Source: Actinomortierella ambigua (lineage: Eukaryota > Mortierellomycota > Mortierellomycetes > Mortierellales > Mortierellaceae). From it: 64,000 nt of DNA. Shown piece after piece: positions 35,622 to 47,990 of the stretch (positions are counted from its first letter, which is position 1; each line of letters begins with the position of its first letter). Under the pieces are notes generated by a model that saw nothing but the letters and a program-made list of their open reading frames with translations, made no database searches and was not told where the DNA came from. The position numbers and the translations under genes are program-made. The stretch lies in NCBI GenBank assembly GCA_016098155.1, contig JAAAJB010000008.1, positions 79,546 through 143,545 on the forward strand, given 5' to 3'.

Positions 35622-35994
35622 GTCGAGTGGAGAATGTGTGAGAAAGTAAATGAGAGAAGCTGATGGGCAAAGGATAGAGAGGGGGTTGGGTTGTGAAGAG
35701 CAAGAAAGTTATGGCGTGAAAAAAAAGGGCAGGCTACTAACGCAAGACTGCTTTTGGAACGGTCCACATGGTGCAAGGCACAAAGGCCCACGAGCACCGC
35801 ATCCATTCCGTCTTTGCGTTTTGATGGTTGTATGGTTTTGAAATGCCCTCAAAGAGGCCTGTATATTACAATCGGTATCGTGTGTTTTGTCTGTATGCTG
35901 TCTATGGACATTTGTGTTTTACTTCGCCTTAGCGGATAGGGGGGAGATATATGGCTGTATTCACCCGCCCTGTTGCTTGCCTTGTATGGTTTTT
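35622..35994. other. Intergenic region between the nucleotidase and deoxyhypusine hydroxylase genes
   Basis: Short spacer holding the nucleotidase 5' flank and the hydroxylase 3' flank, both genes being on the minus strand. No other feature is seen. Confidence 0.4.
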
Positions 35995-37231
35995 TTACTT
36001 GTTCAGACCATCAGCATACTGGAGCTGCTCGTTGTTCTCGTACTCATACATGTCCAAGGCAACAACACAGCTCTCACGCACAACACGATCCTTGTCGTCG
36101 CGGTACTGAGCCAGGATAGGGTACACCTCAGGTGTGGCAATCGAGCCCAATGCCTCGGCGGCCTCGTGACGGACCATGTTCGCCTCCTCCAGGTTGCCCA
36201 GGACCTTGATGAGCGAGGGGACAGCGGCAGGGTGCTGCATCTGACCAAAGACGTAGGCAATCTCGTGGCGGAACAGGGCCGATGAGTCTGAGAAGCCATC
36301 GGCCAAAGCCAGCACAGACTCGGTCGTGCACTGGTTGCGCAGCGCAAACATGGCGCGGTAGCGCTCAAAGAGGGGGCGGCTCTCGTCAAGGTAGACCTTG
36401 CGCAACTTTTCAGTCGACTCCTCGTTGGCCGTTGGGGGAGCAGGATCAATGGAAGAGTAGGCACTGTACACAAAAAAAATAAAACACATATGCACACAAG
36501 ATACAGATCCGTTAGCTTGCGGCGGGAGAAATATACATCTGATCATCTTCTTTTACCACCACCTAAGAAACAATGTCTACAAGAGAAAGATTTACCTTTG
36601 AGGAATGGACTCCTTCTCTTTGCGATTGTCATAATTGATCTTCTCGATGGCAAGCTCGCAGGTCTGACGGACCTCAATCGAGCCGTCCTTCAAAAACTCC
36701 TCAAGGATGGGGAGGGACTCGAGCGAGCCAATGGCTCCCAGAGCCTCAGCAGCCTCGTGACGGACCATGGGATCCTCATCCAGCTTGCCCAGAACAATCT
36801 TCAGGATGGTATGGGCGTGGGGATTCTTCATCTGGCCAAGAACATAGGCAAGCTCGTGCTTCAGGAGGGCGGAGTCATCAGCAAAGGCTAAAGAAAATTG
36901 AAAAATAAAAAAAATGGTGGCAACGAGAGCAAACCCAGTCAGAAAAAAAAAGGGTTGGCTAGGGCGAATCAATTCACACCACCTAGTCGACCATGCTGGG
37001 ATGAAGAATATGCCTGATTCCTCATTGCACCATGCACACTCAAGTCACCAATGTCTACTTACCCTTGCCAATGATGTCGACACTGCGGTTGTCGGCCAAA
37101 GCCTTGAGGGTGAACAGGGCCCTGAATCGCTCATGCAGAGGAGTCTTGCCAGAGGTGTTGCACAGATCAGCCTCGAGCTTCTGGAAGGTTTCTTCGTCGA
37201 CGGTGGGCAGAGTAACGTCCTCGAAAGCCAT
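35995..37231 (-). CDS. LIA1: Deoxyhypusine hydroxylase
   Basis: Three exons on the minus strand: 37231-37063, 36887-36596 and 36463-35995; 309 aa (human DOHH 302). The protein is a double set of HEAT-like repeats. All four His-Glu iron-binding pairs are visible: [11 protein letters not shown] and [12 protein letters not shown] in the first half, [11 protein letters not shown] and [12 protein letters not shown] in the second. The linker between halves (YSSIDPAPP) is family-typical. By family knowledge, the di-iron enzyme hydroxylates deoxyhypusine on translation factor eIF5A to complete hypusine. The start gives the expected short N-terminal helix (MAFEDVTLP). Intron phases close at all junctions. 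Confidence 0.97.
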
Positions 37232-39625
37232 TGTAGTGAGAGAAGAGAGTGGGAGGGATGGGGAAGAAAGTAAGGTGGTGAAAGGGAAAAAAGCAGAATG
37301 AGAGGGTGATGCACCCTACTTGACTAGGTGCGCCTTTCGAACTCAGCTGCAGCTCTTGAGCGAGCGGGTAGAGCAAAACCCAAGCCACATGTCAAAAGGG
37401 TGTTGCTGTCTACCTGTCTGCCCGTTCTGTCAGGCACCAAGAACGGACCACCTCGTAGCGAGATGGATGGAGTGTTCTGCATGGCCACCATAGTTGTAAC
37501 CATCCTTCTATCCAGACTCACCAACGCCATCCTCCATTCTCACCGTCTTCCTCAGCGACGAGAGCCAACAGTAGCCTCAAACCTACTGGCAAATGGGTCC
37601 AGAAAGCATGTGGCGCAGGGGACAGTTCTGTTATCAGATCCAAATTTTTGATTTGGTGTCCCGCCTGAAAAAGTATGATACACAAAAAACGGCCTTCTTT
37701 TTCTTTCCCACAGATCTCGTTGAGATGGAGACGGACTTGACTTGATTTTCCTCTTCTTCCTATTCTTCTTTTAAGGCCATCCATCTACGCAAAACACTTG
37801 GTAGAACAACAACAACCACCAAGTCACCTGAAAGCTTTCATCTCTTTCGCCCATCTCTGATGGCCACCATCACTCTTTTTTCCAGTCGATGGCCCAAACA
37901 GTGACTTGCACTGAGCTAGAGATCCTGCCTCTTACATTACAGCATCGCTGAACTGACAGATCGTCGTTTGTTTCTCGTGGGGTGGGTGGGTGGGTAGGGG
38001 GTTTCAACGTGCAAGAACCTACATAATTCAAACTGACCACCCTCTCCATGATATCAACACAATATTAGGTATATACACGGGTGGAAGGTGGAGAGTGAAG
38101 GTTGGAAACTAAGTTGTGGCACATATGGATCGCCAGAGTCGACGAAGGAAGGAAGGAATTGAAAGTACGACAGAGATGAGGAAGAGATGTGTACTGTTGT
38201 CCCACAAGGATCTTTCGAGCTCCAAAATTGGGACACTACGGTGGCAGTCAACGCACAACATGAGCCACAAGGAACTCACGAAGGATAAGCAACCACTTAC
38301 AAGTACTACCGTAGAAAGGGTCCCTTGTCAACCTCAAATGTTGTCGTTGAGGTAGTACGACATTTCACAAGCTCACCCGCATATGTTCGAGAACATCCTC
38401 GACACCTCCATTGAGGTTAACCTCACTGACCAAGAGCTATGCTTTGGGACTAATCAGCGACTAAATGACTCTGCTCGAACCAGCTACCAGGTAGAGAATG
38501 AGTAGCGAGTGATGAGCCACACTTGAAACCATGCCCATACCTAATCTGCGAAAGAACAAGTGAGAATAATAATAGACACAACTTTATTTGCCAAGCTGCT
38601 ATGCTTCACAGGCCTTGTGGCAAAGCTCACTCTGTGTGGGGGGGGGCTCGAGGGACTTTGATGCATGTATTTGCTCTCAAGTGAGGTGTACAGTCGCATG
38701 CTGAAGAGCAGGATCTTCATTCAATGTGAAAGAATGCAGCAAGCCCTATCATACAATTGGTTCTTTAACACGGGACCATCAGAGCAGAGTGAAGTGCAGT
38801 GTTGGGTGGAATGGAAAAGGCCTTCATATCGTGTGTCATTCCTACATATCTTCTATGATCTGGCACCAAACCCCAACTCCACATGGAGTAACGAGACAGC
38901 CGCCACCTTCGTCTCTTGTCTCGTGAGCATGCATTAGTGATACATATCAATGCCGTTGGGAATATCTCGTTGTTGGCGTGTCGAACCAACAGCTATGTAC
39001 CACGCAAACAAGCCAGACTAGAACATGAAGAAGGCACTCTTACCTTCTTCGCCTTGCTGGCCATACAACGATCACAACAAAGATGTACCCAAATGTTTAT
39101 GTTGTGTAAAGAGGTCTTTTTCTGGACCAGTTGCTGGTAAGAAGGCGTGGCACGACATGACAGACAAGGCTGAGGACACACAACTAACTATCTCGTCAAG
39201 ACTTTTTTAAAGTGCAGTCTAGACAGCCGCCCCGTGCACGCCCAGCAGTGCACACGGACACACGTTGCAAGTGTGGCAACAAGAGGGGAAGAGGGAGATG
39301 ACACAGAGCACGAGAGACGGGGAAACTGGATCATTTTCCATCCGTTGTGGTTGTCGTACGCTCTAAAGTATGTGGAGAAAGCATTATTCGCTCCACGCCA
39401 TGGGGCATATTTGTTGTTTGTTTGTTGTGGTTAAACATCTCTCTATTTGTGAGCCGATGTCACTCATGCATAAGAATAAAAGATTGGTTATTGTTTATAT
39501 GATGTGGGATCTGTTGTCCGTGGAACTGGAGGAGGGGTGAGAGCGCAAGAGTGACAGTTAGAATAGGAGACTGTGGATGCGAGGACAAGAGCGCGAGTGT
39601 AAGGGGGGGGGAGAGACCGACCGAG

Positions 39626-39628
<3 letters not shown>

Positions 39629-39662
<34 letters not shown>
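39629..39662 (+). repeat. GA dinucleotide repeat
   Basis: About 17 perfect GA units, followed by further GAGA and GTGTGT runs to about 39710, in the gene-poor region. Confidence 0.9.
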
Positions 39663-39667
<5 letters not shown>

Positions 39668-40268
39668 AGAGAGAGTGTGTGTGTATGTATGTGTGTATGA
39701 GAGAGAGAGATCTCAACAGGGCAACAAACAAAAAACACCCTCACTCTTGTCTACCATTTGATCACAGAAGGACGCGTCATGCAGCAGCAGGGGGTGATGG
39801 ACAGATCAACTTTGCGATTGTGCTCATGTTGCGGTTTCTTGTCCGTTTCTGTACGAAAAGTCAAATTTCTTGGAACTTCTTATGAAAGCTGCACCGCCCA
39901 TAGTGTAGTTCCCCATCCACACTCTCCAGCCTCGTTCACCTGCGCCAATCGACCTAATTTGATTGCCATACCTCCAATATACAGGGTCGACCCTGCTGTG
40001 TTCGCTGTACTCCCGTCCTCTAATTGTGAACATGCGAGATAACGGGCGAGTCCATCTCATTTTTCGTCGCGCTCTCCGAAACTGTATTGAGGATTTGAGG
40101 TTGATTCGTGAAATGAACAGTTGTGTGGTTGTGCAGGGGTGCTGTGCAGTCTTCTACATTGCTTGGAATCAATTTTTCTTGCCGCCTGTTTTCTCGCCTG
40201 GTCTTTCATAATCACCCATTTGAAAGCCCTGCACAATATCTTCTTATCCCAGCACAAAGAGATGTCAA

Positions 40269-40294
40269 TTTTTTTTTTTTTTTTTTTTTTTTTT
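40269..40294 (+). repeat. Poly-T tract
   Basis: Uninterrupted run of about 26 T residues in the gene-poor region. Confidence 0.9.
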
Positions 40295-41500
40295 GCCTTA
40301 TCTACTTGGAAAGACAAGAGTTTCGAAACAAACAGCGAATTGAATCAAGCAAGAGGCGGCACACGCCGTGTTAATGTGGATGATACGAGGGCATCTTTTC
40401 ATTTAGGGTACGAGCTTACCACAGAGGGCCAGTAAGCTCTCATTGTTGCCTAGAGTGGGTGCTGATGCTCACATAGGCTCTACCCTCAGTCCAATACTCT
40501 CTTTCTCTCTTCTCTCCCTATCCGTCCGTCCGCTGCTCCACCTTTTTGGCATCAAGCCCCTCCTCTTCTCCCGATGGCAGCCTGAAAGAGATACAGTACT
40601 TTTGCTCTTTAGCCTTTTTTTCAATCACCGTCGTCCCACCCGTGGTGTGTCTGGCAAAGGAGAAAAAAAAAAGTGGAGTCGGCAAGAGCTGGAAGCGAAC
40701 GGGCCTTCAACTAAGTAGACTGGGGGCACCAAAGTCAGAAGCGAAGGAGATTGGTTGTTTGTTAACGACCCATATACCTCTCACAAGATAACCCCGCTAT
40801 CGTTGGCAGACCCCATGTCAAGTCAAGGATCGCGGACAACTGTAGCTTATTTTTATGTCCACGGACACAGCTCTTCGCCGTATGAGGGAGTCTACTGGCG
40901 CCAACGTGCATCCTGCAAACTCCATAGAACGAGGTCTTGCTTTTAACGTGAATACAAAGGAGGATAGGATCCCGCGCCGTATATTTACGCTGCCTTGCTC
41001 GGATTCAGTTTGGATGGAGAGATGAGGAAATTGGGGGGGTTCCGATCAGCTTCCCTCTTTACAAACGCGTAAAAGATTGTTGAGCACTGAGCAAAGGGCT
41101 ACTTTCATAGTGTATTCTTGTCCAAGGGTGTGGTCGACGAATTCTAGGGTGCTTCTAGCCCCTTTCCTCTAGGCCGTGAACGATGTTTTTGACAATATGC
41201 TCGCAAGAACCTTTCGCCTCTACTTGGAGCGAACGCACAAGCCTGGGCCTGAGACCACGAGAGTGAAGATGGAGTGGGTGGTGTGTGTTTGTCTTTCCAG
41301 TTGCATCCAAACCGTCAATGTTTATGGTTGCACAGAGTTTGCAGGCCAATGAAGAAAACAGGGAATGCTTTTGGTTGGATTCTCCTCTCTCTTATCCATC
41401 CACATCTCCATCGATGACTCGCGCATAGAGGGAGATCAGAAGGTTGGAAGGCTGTGGGGATTCAACGTAAGCATTGGCCATGCTCGCTCAACTTGACAAG

Positions 41501-41548
41501 TCGTGTGCATTCAAGAGAGAAGAGTCGTGTGCATGCAAGAGAGAAGAG
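41501..41548 (+). repeat. 24-bp direct tandem duplication
   Basis: Two adjacent copies of a 24-bp unit starting TCGTGTGCAT and ending GAGAGAAGAG, differing by one base (T versus G at unit position 11). Confidence 0.8.
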
Positions 41549-42394
41549 CTGATTAGGACCGAGATGGCTACCCTTGGTGTAGAAACTATTTCTTACCCAA
41601 TTCCTTTAAGGAAACCTCAAGCAGACTGAAGGTAAGGCAGGATGAAGACAAGTTGGGGAGTGAGACAAGCACAATACACACTCAACTTGAAGACAGCACA
41701 CAAGATAAAACACACAACACATGCACACTCGCACACTCACACATTCACGCGCATTATCAACACATGCACATACATACAGACGAGGAGGGTGGTCTCTGAG
41801 AGAACGAACGGGTTGCGAGAAAGAAAGCTAGGCACAGCAGCGGCAGTGCCGAGGGGCATAATCAGTGGGTGTACACCGCAATCATCCACCCTTTCTCGCC
41901 TCACCCACCTCGGAGTAACTGACAGCTGCCAAATGTGCTAAGAGCGTGGGGATACATTTGGACAAAGATGTTCTGACGATCTTTCAAAAAGTTGTAGGCG
42001 AGTGCTTTGTTGTTGCCGCGCTCTGGGCTATTAAGTGTTCGCTGCATCATGGAATAACCTTCAGGTACACTTTACATTTGCAATCTGGACAAAAAGAAGG
42101 GGAAGGGGGTACAGGCATTCAGTACCCGCTACTGCATGGAGACCTCTTGCACACGGGGCATTGGGCGAAGTTGAGGGGAGGAGAGGCAATAGAGCTTTGG
42201 TCTCCATGGTGAAAATAAAGAGCAGAGCTGATTGAATTGCATCGTACTTTATCCACAACAAAATTCCCCAGTTCTTCTCTCTTGCCTTGATTTTTTTCCC
42301 TCTCTTTTCTTCTTTTCTCTCTTTCTTTCTTTTTCTCTCTTTCTCTCCCTCCCTCCCTCTCGGTAACGCCTTTCGTTTTCTCACACACGCGACG

Positions 42395-42395
<1 letters not shown>

Positions 42396-42429
<34 letters not shown>
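42396..42429 (+). repeat. CT dinucleotide repeat upstream of the pseudokinase gene
   Basis: About 17 CT units roughly 200 bp upstream of the pseudokinase start codon, within a longer pyrimidine-rich 5' flank. Confidence 0.85.
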
Positions 42430-42431
<2 letters not shown>

Positions 42432-42632
42432 GACCTGCCTACTCTTCACCGTCGCACCTTCTCCTTCGCCTGTATCATATCCCTCTTTCCCACAATTTCT
42501 TGTACCTTACACGCACACTGCCCGTTTTAATTTTTTTTTTTTTTTTGCAGTTGTAGATAATTCTTCCCCCCTTCCCCCTTTTCCTCCCTCTTGCCCAACA
42601 ACTCGTCCGAGCTCGACTCTTTCCCATACAAC

Positions 42633-45600
42633 ATGTTTGCCCCTAACGGAATCATGCCCATGATTCAAAGGCCTCCTTTGGATGATTCCTCGTCTGCCAG
42701 CTCCGTCAAGAGCGGCAAGTCCGGCAAGTCCGGCAAATCCCTGTCCAATATCTTTAGCAAAGACAACAACAGCAGCGAAAAAGGCGATGAAAAAAGCCTT
42801 CACCACAGCAATAGTGTCCGGAGTGGCAGCATCTCGTCAGCACATAACCAACCGACATCGGCATCCAACATTTCATACCACTCACGCAGCATTGACGCCG
42901 TCTATGAAGAACCAGAATACGACCAATTTGGCTACGACCCGCGGTCCCCACAAAGGCAGGTGGATCAAGAACAACACCGCTCCAGTCTGCAGTGGCTCCA
43001 GCAAACTTGTCGGCCCGTGTTCCTGAAAGAGCTTGAAAAGCTAAGCTCAGTTCCTGTTCCGATCACGAGTTTGAATGCTCAACACCCAAGTATGATTGGT
43101 GGAAGCATGCAAGTCCAGGTGGCCAGTTGGAAACAGTCAAAGGTCCAGATCCTGCCTATCGAGCGCTGGGGTAACCCTCAGGACGTGCTTTTGGAGGTAA
43201 GATACACACCCCGGCGGGGCCTATCGATGGTCCTGAGTGGCCTTAGCCCTGGCACAGCATGAGGCTCTGTCTATCTACCTCTGTTGAGTGGGACTAAAGA
43301 AACGAGGAACGATTTTCCTTCCCCTGCCTGCACTGCACACCCTCCCTCATGTTGTCCACTTCACCCAACCAATCCTTTGGTTGCTCTTGCTCTTTTTCAG
43401 TTCGTTTCTCGACCTACTTTGTGCTCTCCATGGGCACACGAGCTTTTTTATTTTTCCCTCAAAGGAGCTACGTCCATCTTGACATCTCGGTGCCGTTAGC
43501 AAACCGTGTCTGAAGGTGGATATCCTCAGGCGAGGCGACACTCCTCTGTCTTCTCCCCACTCCCCTTTCCCTTCCACTTTCTCATTCGGTGTTCTCACCT
43601 TGGACCGAGCAGCACCGATGCTAGGTACCTTTCATTTTGTACCCTTACCGATGCCACACATGCTTCTAGTCTTTTGTGTTGTGTCTCCCTTCTTCTCTAC
43701 ACAACTGTGCCCCTTCCTGCCCGTCTCCCTCTCATTTTCTCAAAGTCTAAAATGGGAGGACAACAACACAACGCCCTGTTGCAGTCAGTTCGAAAATCTA
43801 GTCGCATTTTGTGTTTGTAAACAAGACTGAGTTGTCCTGCAGGTTGACTGGCTGGAGTGTGTATCCAATCCTGTGTGATTCATCACTGTGCAAACATTGA
43901 AGAGGAACACAGTGTGTGATGTCGTCCTGGTCACCAGAGCCTTCTCTTTGTTCGTTTGTTCGACCAGGTTCTCGCTGCTCTGACGACAAACAACAACAAC
44001 AAAGCACTGCAGCCTGCACAACAGTCGCAGGTTTGTGATGTAGGGATGTAGGGATGTAGGGATGTAGGACGTGAGAAAGCAGGCAGATAGACCTGCGCTC
44101 ATTTTACACACAATGAACGAGCCATGAGATACATTGCAGGAAATGAGAGTGACAAGGACGAAACGCCCTTCTCTCTTCTATTTGCACAGCAACAACACAA
44201 CAGTACAACACAACACACACCGGCCGAAGACTTTGGGGCTGGATCATCCTCGCATCATCGTTATCGCGCAACTAATGCCCAATCAGTTGTTGCCCCTCTT
44301 TCCCCAGGAGGGATAGAGAGAGGGATTGGATGAGTGGGTAGACATGTGTTTGTCCAATGCGTGACTCCATGTACGGGAGGGGTACAATGGGTCTTCTGGC
44401 TCTGCATTGTGAGGGAAGGGGTGGGAAGGTGGGGGGTCGGTGTTGCAAAGCCGACGTGCTTTGTGGGATTTGCGCATGGTTTGTTCAGAGTTCCGGTTGT
44501 CCAGAGTTTATCCAACGCGGCAGGTGATCGAGATGGTTTGGGGTCTATCGTGTCCAAACAGACGACGATGTGTCTTTTGTGGTCGATGGATTCTACTCTC
44601 TCTACCACCCTCACCTGACAATTGTTGTTTCCCCCACAACGCAGTGGTTCGTGTGGATGACACCAGCCGCCTACGCCACGGTTCCATCCACCATTCCTTG
44701 GTGTCACACTTTGTTTTTCAAAAAGTCTTGGTTGACAGAAGACCGGGCGCTCCCACCTACGCACCTATGGGATAAACCTCTTGCCCAAGAAGCTCACTCT
44801 TCTCGTCATCTATAACCCTTTTCATTTGCACAACAATAACTTTTTGAGTTGAGTGGAACAAAACAAGCTCTCAACAGCACTTTTTTTTTGTCGTGTGCGC
44901 TGACTTGTCTTATGGTTTTCCTATGTCCAACAATAACAAAACATATTAGATTCAAAACTTGCATCGCCTCCGCAAATGCCGAAACATCATTCAATTGTAC
45001 GGTTATCTCCCCAACTCGAACCCCAGCATTGGCCAGGTCCCCGCACTGCTGCTGCAACAACCCAGCTATGGCTCTCTGCGCGAGTTCTTGAACCACCACT
45101 TTGCCTCGCTGCAGTGGCCCGAAAAGTACAAGATTGGTCTCGACATCGCCCAAGGTCTGCGGTTCCTCATCGCGCAAAACGTGCCGTGCGAACTCAACTC
45201 GGGCAACATTCTGATCGATGCCGAGGGCGCGGGAGTGCTGACGGGATTCGGTGTTCCCGGTGGTATGGTCACCTCGGCCCCTTGTCAGATGACGTTCCAG
45301 CCCTCGTCGGCATCAATGGTGGTCTACATGGCGCCCGAGCGGCTGCAAGGACGCGAGTACTCGTACGATTGGTCGGTCTATTCGCTGGGTGTCCTGCTTT
45401 GGGAGCTGTCATCGGGCAAGATGCCCTTTGACGAGATCATTGCCCGCGCCGAGGCGGGCCCGCGTCTGGCAAAGAGCATGGAGCAGCTGTCGTCGGCGAT
45501 TGTCAAGGGCCTGCGCGAGGAAACGGTCGCGGATACGCCCGAGATTTACGAGCAGCTGTTCAAGATGTGCTGGGCTGGAGAGGCAGAAGCCCGTCCGCCG

Positions 45601-47120
45601 CTGGATGTCGTCGAAGAGACTCTACAGATGCTCGTTGTGGTCGAACCTATGGACATGCTTCTTCTCTCGGAGGACATTAGCCTTCCTGGCTCGACCGTCG
45701 GTATGTTTGTGTAGCTTTTTAACACCTCCATCTCTCTCACCCTCTCTCTCTCAGACTCCTCGTTCGCCCGCCCTCTCATTCGCGGCCACCCACTTGAGCA
45801 CACACGCCCTATATTTTCTTCTTGCCTTTGAGGGAAGGGAACAAACTTGAGGAAAAAAGAGTTGTTTTGTTTCCCTCGTGGCTCACAGTCTTTGTTGTGG
45901 TGACACCAAAACAGAAATGAAAGAGAGATTCTGTCTCCTCTCTCCTTTCCCCTCTCCTCGGTTGAAAAAGCGCTAACCTGTCTGCCCCTCCCCCTTTCCC
46001 TCCGCTCTCATCAATCTCCCCTCCCTCCTCGCATCTTCCTCCCCCATCTCTGGTACTTGCTTACTATAAAAAAAAATGATTTCCAGTTTCGGAGAACATC
46101 GATACAGACTCTATCAACGGTGCTACTCGGTCCAACAGCTTGAGGTCTCTGTCCCCTGTCCCTAGCCATCTTGGTAGCTCGTCGTCCTTTGCTCGTCCAA
46201 AAACGCTCCACCAGGCGGTGGCAGCTTCGAATGCAGACATGACGGAATGGTACATTCTCTCTGGCCACGATGTGAACGGGTATGCACTGGTGCCAACATT
46301 CTCTCAAGAGTGCGAGATCACACCGCTGCATGCGTGTCTGGCACATTTCCTACCACAATCGTTGCCAATTCTAAGAGAGCTATTGGAGAACGATGCCGAT
46401 CCACGGCTGTTGGTCCAACGGTCCCAACAAAACTGTCTACATGTGTTGATGGATCGGTTCATCTCCATCAAGCACGACCAAGGGCCCTCGTCCAATTATT
46501 TGCTCCAGGCGGTCGACCTGCTCTTGGCTGCTGAGGGGGGTGGCGCGTTGAATGTCAATGCACTGGACGCGAATGGACTCTCGCCCCTGCACGCGCTGAT
46601 GAAGAACCCAAAGATCTCCTCCGAGGACGTGCACGAGGTGCTCAAGAAGCTGGTCGCCAAGGGCGCGGACACGATGCAGGAGACGGCGCGAGAGGGCAAC
46701 GTGCTGGCGATGGCGTGCAAGTACCTGCATTTCGAGGCAGCGCGGTTTATTCTGGGCTGTGATCTGATGGCTTCGGAGCCGGCGTCGATCGACCGGGCGA
46801 TCGAGGCCTGTATGACGATGACGGGGCGGGCGACGGACAAGTTTGTGAATCTGCGGACAAAGACGCGCGAGCTGCTCAAGATGTGGACGGGCAAGGCTGG
46901 CGAGGTTCGCAGGGAGAAGGTCTGTCTAAAGTTGATGGCCGAGGCCGGCCTGGTCGACGAGACCACGGGCTTGCGGTCCAAGAACAAGGCCAATACGGCG
47001 GCGACGGTGACGACGAAACAACTCGAGTTTGCAAAGAAGTACTATACACAGTACATTGAGAAAAAGCGGATCGATATCCTGGTCAACCTGAATGGCGGTT
47101 TTGTAATGAGTGGTCGATAG
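42633..47120 (+). CDS. Pseudokinase with C-terminal ankyrin-like repeats
   Basis: Three exons: 42633-43196, 44950-45700 and 46087-47120; 782 aa. The splice from exon 1 to exon 2 reads ...DVLLE / IQNLHRLRKCRNIIQLYG, which completes a kinase alpha-C helix in phase, so the 1753-nt intron is probably genuine. The kinase-like domain spans about residues 160-430. Its glycine loop is not recognisable. The beta-3 VAIK lysine segment reads VQILPI. The HRD loop reads CELNSGN, which keeps the final Asn but loses His, Arg and Asp. DFG is GFG. VYMAPERL and the DWSVYSLGVLLWELSSG helix are kept. Exon 3 carries a Ser-rich linker and degenerate ankyrin repeats (ITPLHACLAHF, GLSPLHALMKN). The inferred role is a signalling scaffold or allosteric regulator without phosphotransfer. 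Start: first ATG in frame, with a Ser/Gly/Lys-rich tail. Confidence 0.85.
43197..44949 (+). other. Unusually long (1753 nt) intron of the pseudokinase gene
   Basis: Bounded by GTAAGA and TTAG. Most introns in this window are 60-420 nt. It contains four copies of the 8-bp unit GATGTAGG at 44037-44068 and no convincing internal exon. A 167-codon minus-strand frame at 44261-44764 has no recognisable motif. Confidence 0.6.
44037..44068 (+). repeat. Four tandem copies of an 8-bp unit
   Basis: The unit GATGTAGG repeats four times without change within the long intron of the pseudokinase gene. Confidence 0.9.
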
Positions 47121-47990
47121 GGAGCACCCCCCCTCTACGCACATCCAGAATAGCTGTAAATCACATAGTATACACTTGATATTTTTTTTTTCATTCACAC
47201 CTGCACCGACGATCAAAAATGGATCTAGATTTGACGCTCGCTCTGATGTATCTTTCAGTACTTGAGTACACTTGTATTTGCCAGCTTATCTTATTTACTT
47301 TATCTGTGGTGGGGCTTGCCCAAGAACTTGGTACTGTACTGTTAAACGCGCCTAAGATATTTATAGTCGACTAGCCGTCATCAGCATCTCCATCATCGTG
47401 AACCTGATACGCTTAAACAAGACCAACTTTTCTGGCACTATCACATAAACAAGAGGAGTAGTAGTGAATGGAGATCGATCCAGGCGTAGGATCATATCGC
47501 TAATCTGCAACATTGTCGGGTAACAGGTGTACCAATGACGACCACCCCACCGCATATCAATGAGACCAGCAGGTGGGAGGAGACAGGGAGCGTGAGAGAA
47601 TCAACAAGAGAGGAGTCTCGACATCACCCCCCCACCCCTCTCTTTTCTGTTTCGTTTCGTTTTGCTCGTCATCCTGTCTCTTGAGAGTCGCTGGTAAAGA
47701 CAAAGACAAACGAGCTATCTTTCGTACCTTCGTTGCCTGACATGTGTACTTGTGTCAGAGAAGAACAAAGAAAAAGTTCTACCGGACTCAGTGCTGTTAG
47801 CTACATTCTAGCGCGTCAAAATGTTCCAGAGAAGACAAGCTTTGTCCATCAATTAAAAAAAAAATAGAAAGCAGAGTCAATGTTGAAAAGAAAATGAATT
47901 TTATCTAATAAGGAACAATAAAGGAGGGAGTAGAGCTGTTGCTATTGTACACACATGGGAATGGATATTCCCACACTTTTTGCGCTGCAG
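47121..47990. other. Convergent intergenic region of the pseudokinase and peptide transporter genes
   Basis: 870 bp between facing stop codons. It contains a 64-codon minus-strand frame (47361-47555) without a recognisable motif. The transporter 3' flank (47830-47990) is AT-rich with AATAAAG near 47920. No gene is supported. Confidence 0.4.

Larger units (their letters stand above)
37232..42632. other. 5.4 kb gene-poor region
   Basis: No open frame here exceeds about 110 codons, none has a recognisable motif, and none chains across plausible introns. The left part is the 5' flank of the hydroxylase gene. The middle (about 38.0-41.9 kb) has mixed composition with many stops in all frames. Simple repeats are listed separately. 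The right part (42.28-42.63 kb) is a CT-rich 5' flank of the pseudokinase gene. No transposase, reverse transcriptase or terminal repeats are visible. Confidence 0.5.

Noticed and set aside
38665..38937. 90-codon plus-strand frame in the gene-poor region
   Set aside because: It begins with ATG but has no recognisable motif and no adjoining coding exons.
41501..41548. Possible CRISPR-like or satellite repeat
   Set aside because: Only two adjacent copies without spacers; a simple tandem duplication in a eukaryotic genome.
44261..44764. 167-codon minus-strand frame in the pseudokinase intron
   Set aside because: No recognisable motif; Pro/Thr/Cys-mixed composition typical of a chance frame. 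Kept only as part of the intron note.
47361..47555. 64-codon minus-strand frame between the pseudokinase and PTR2 genes
   Set aside because: It has an ATG and stop but no motif, no neighbour logic and no splice signals, so it is indistinguishable from chance.
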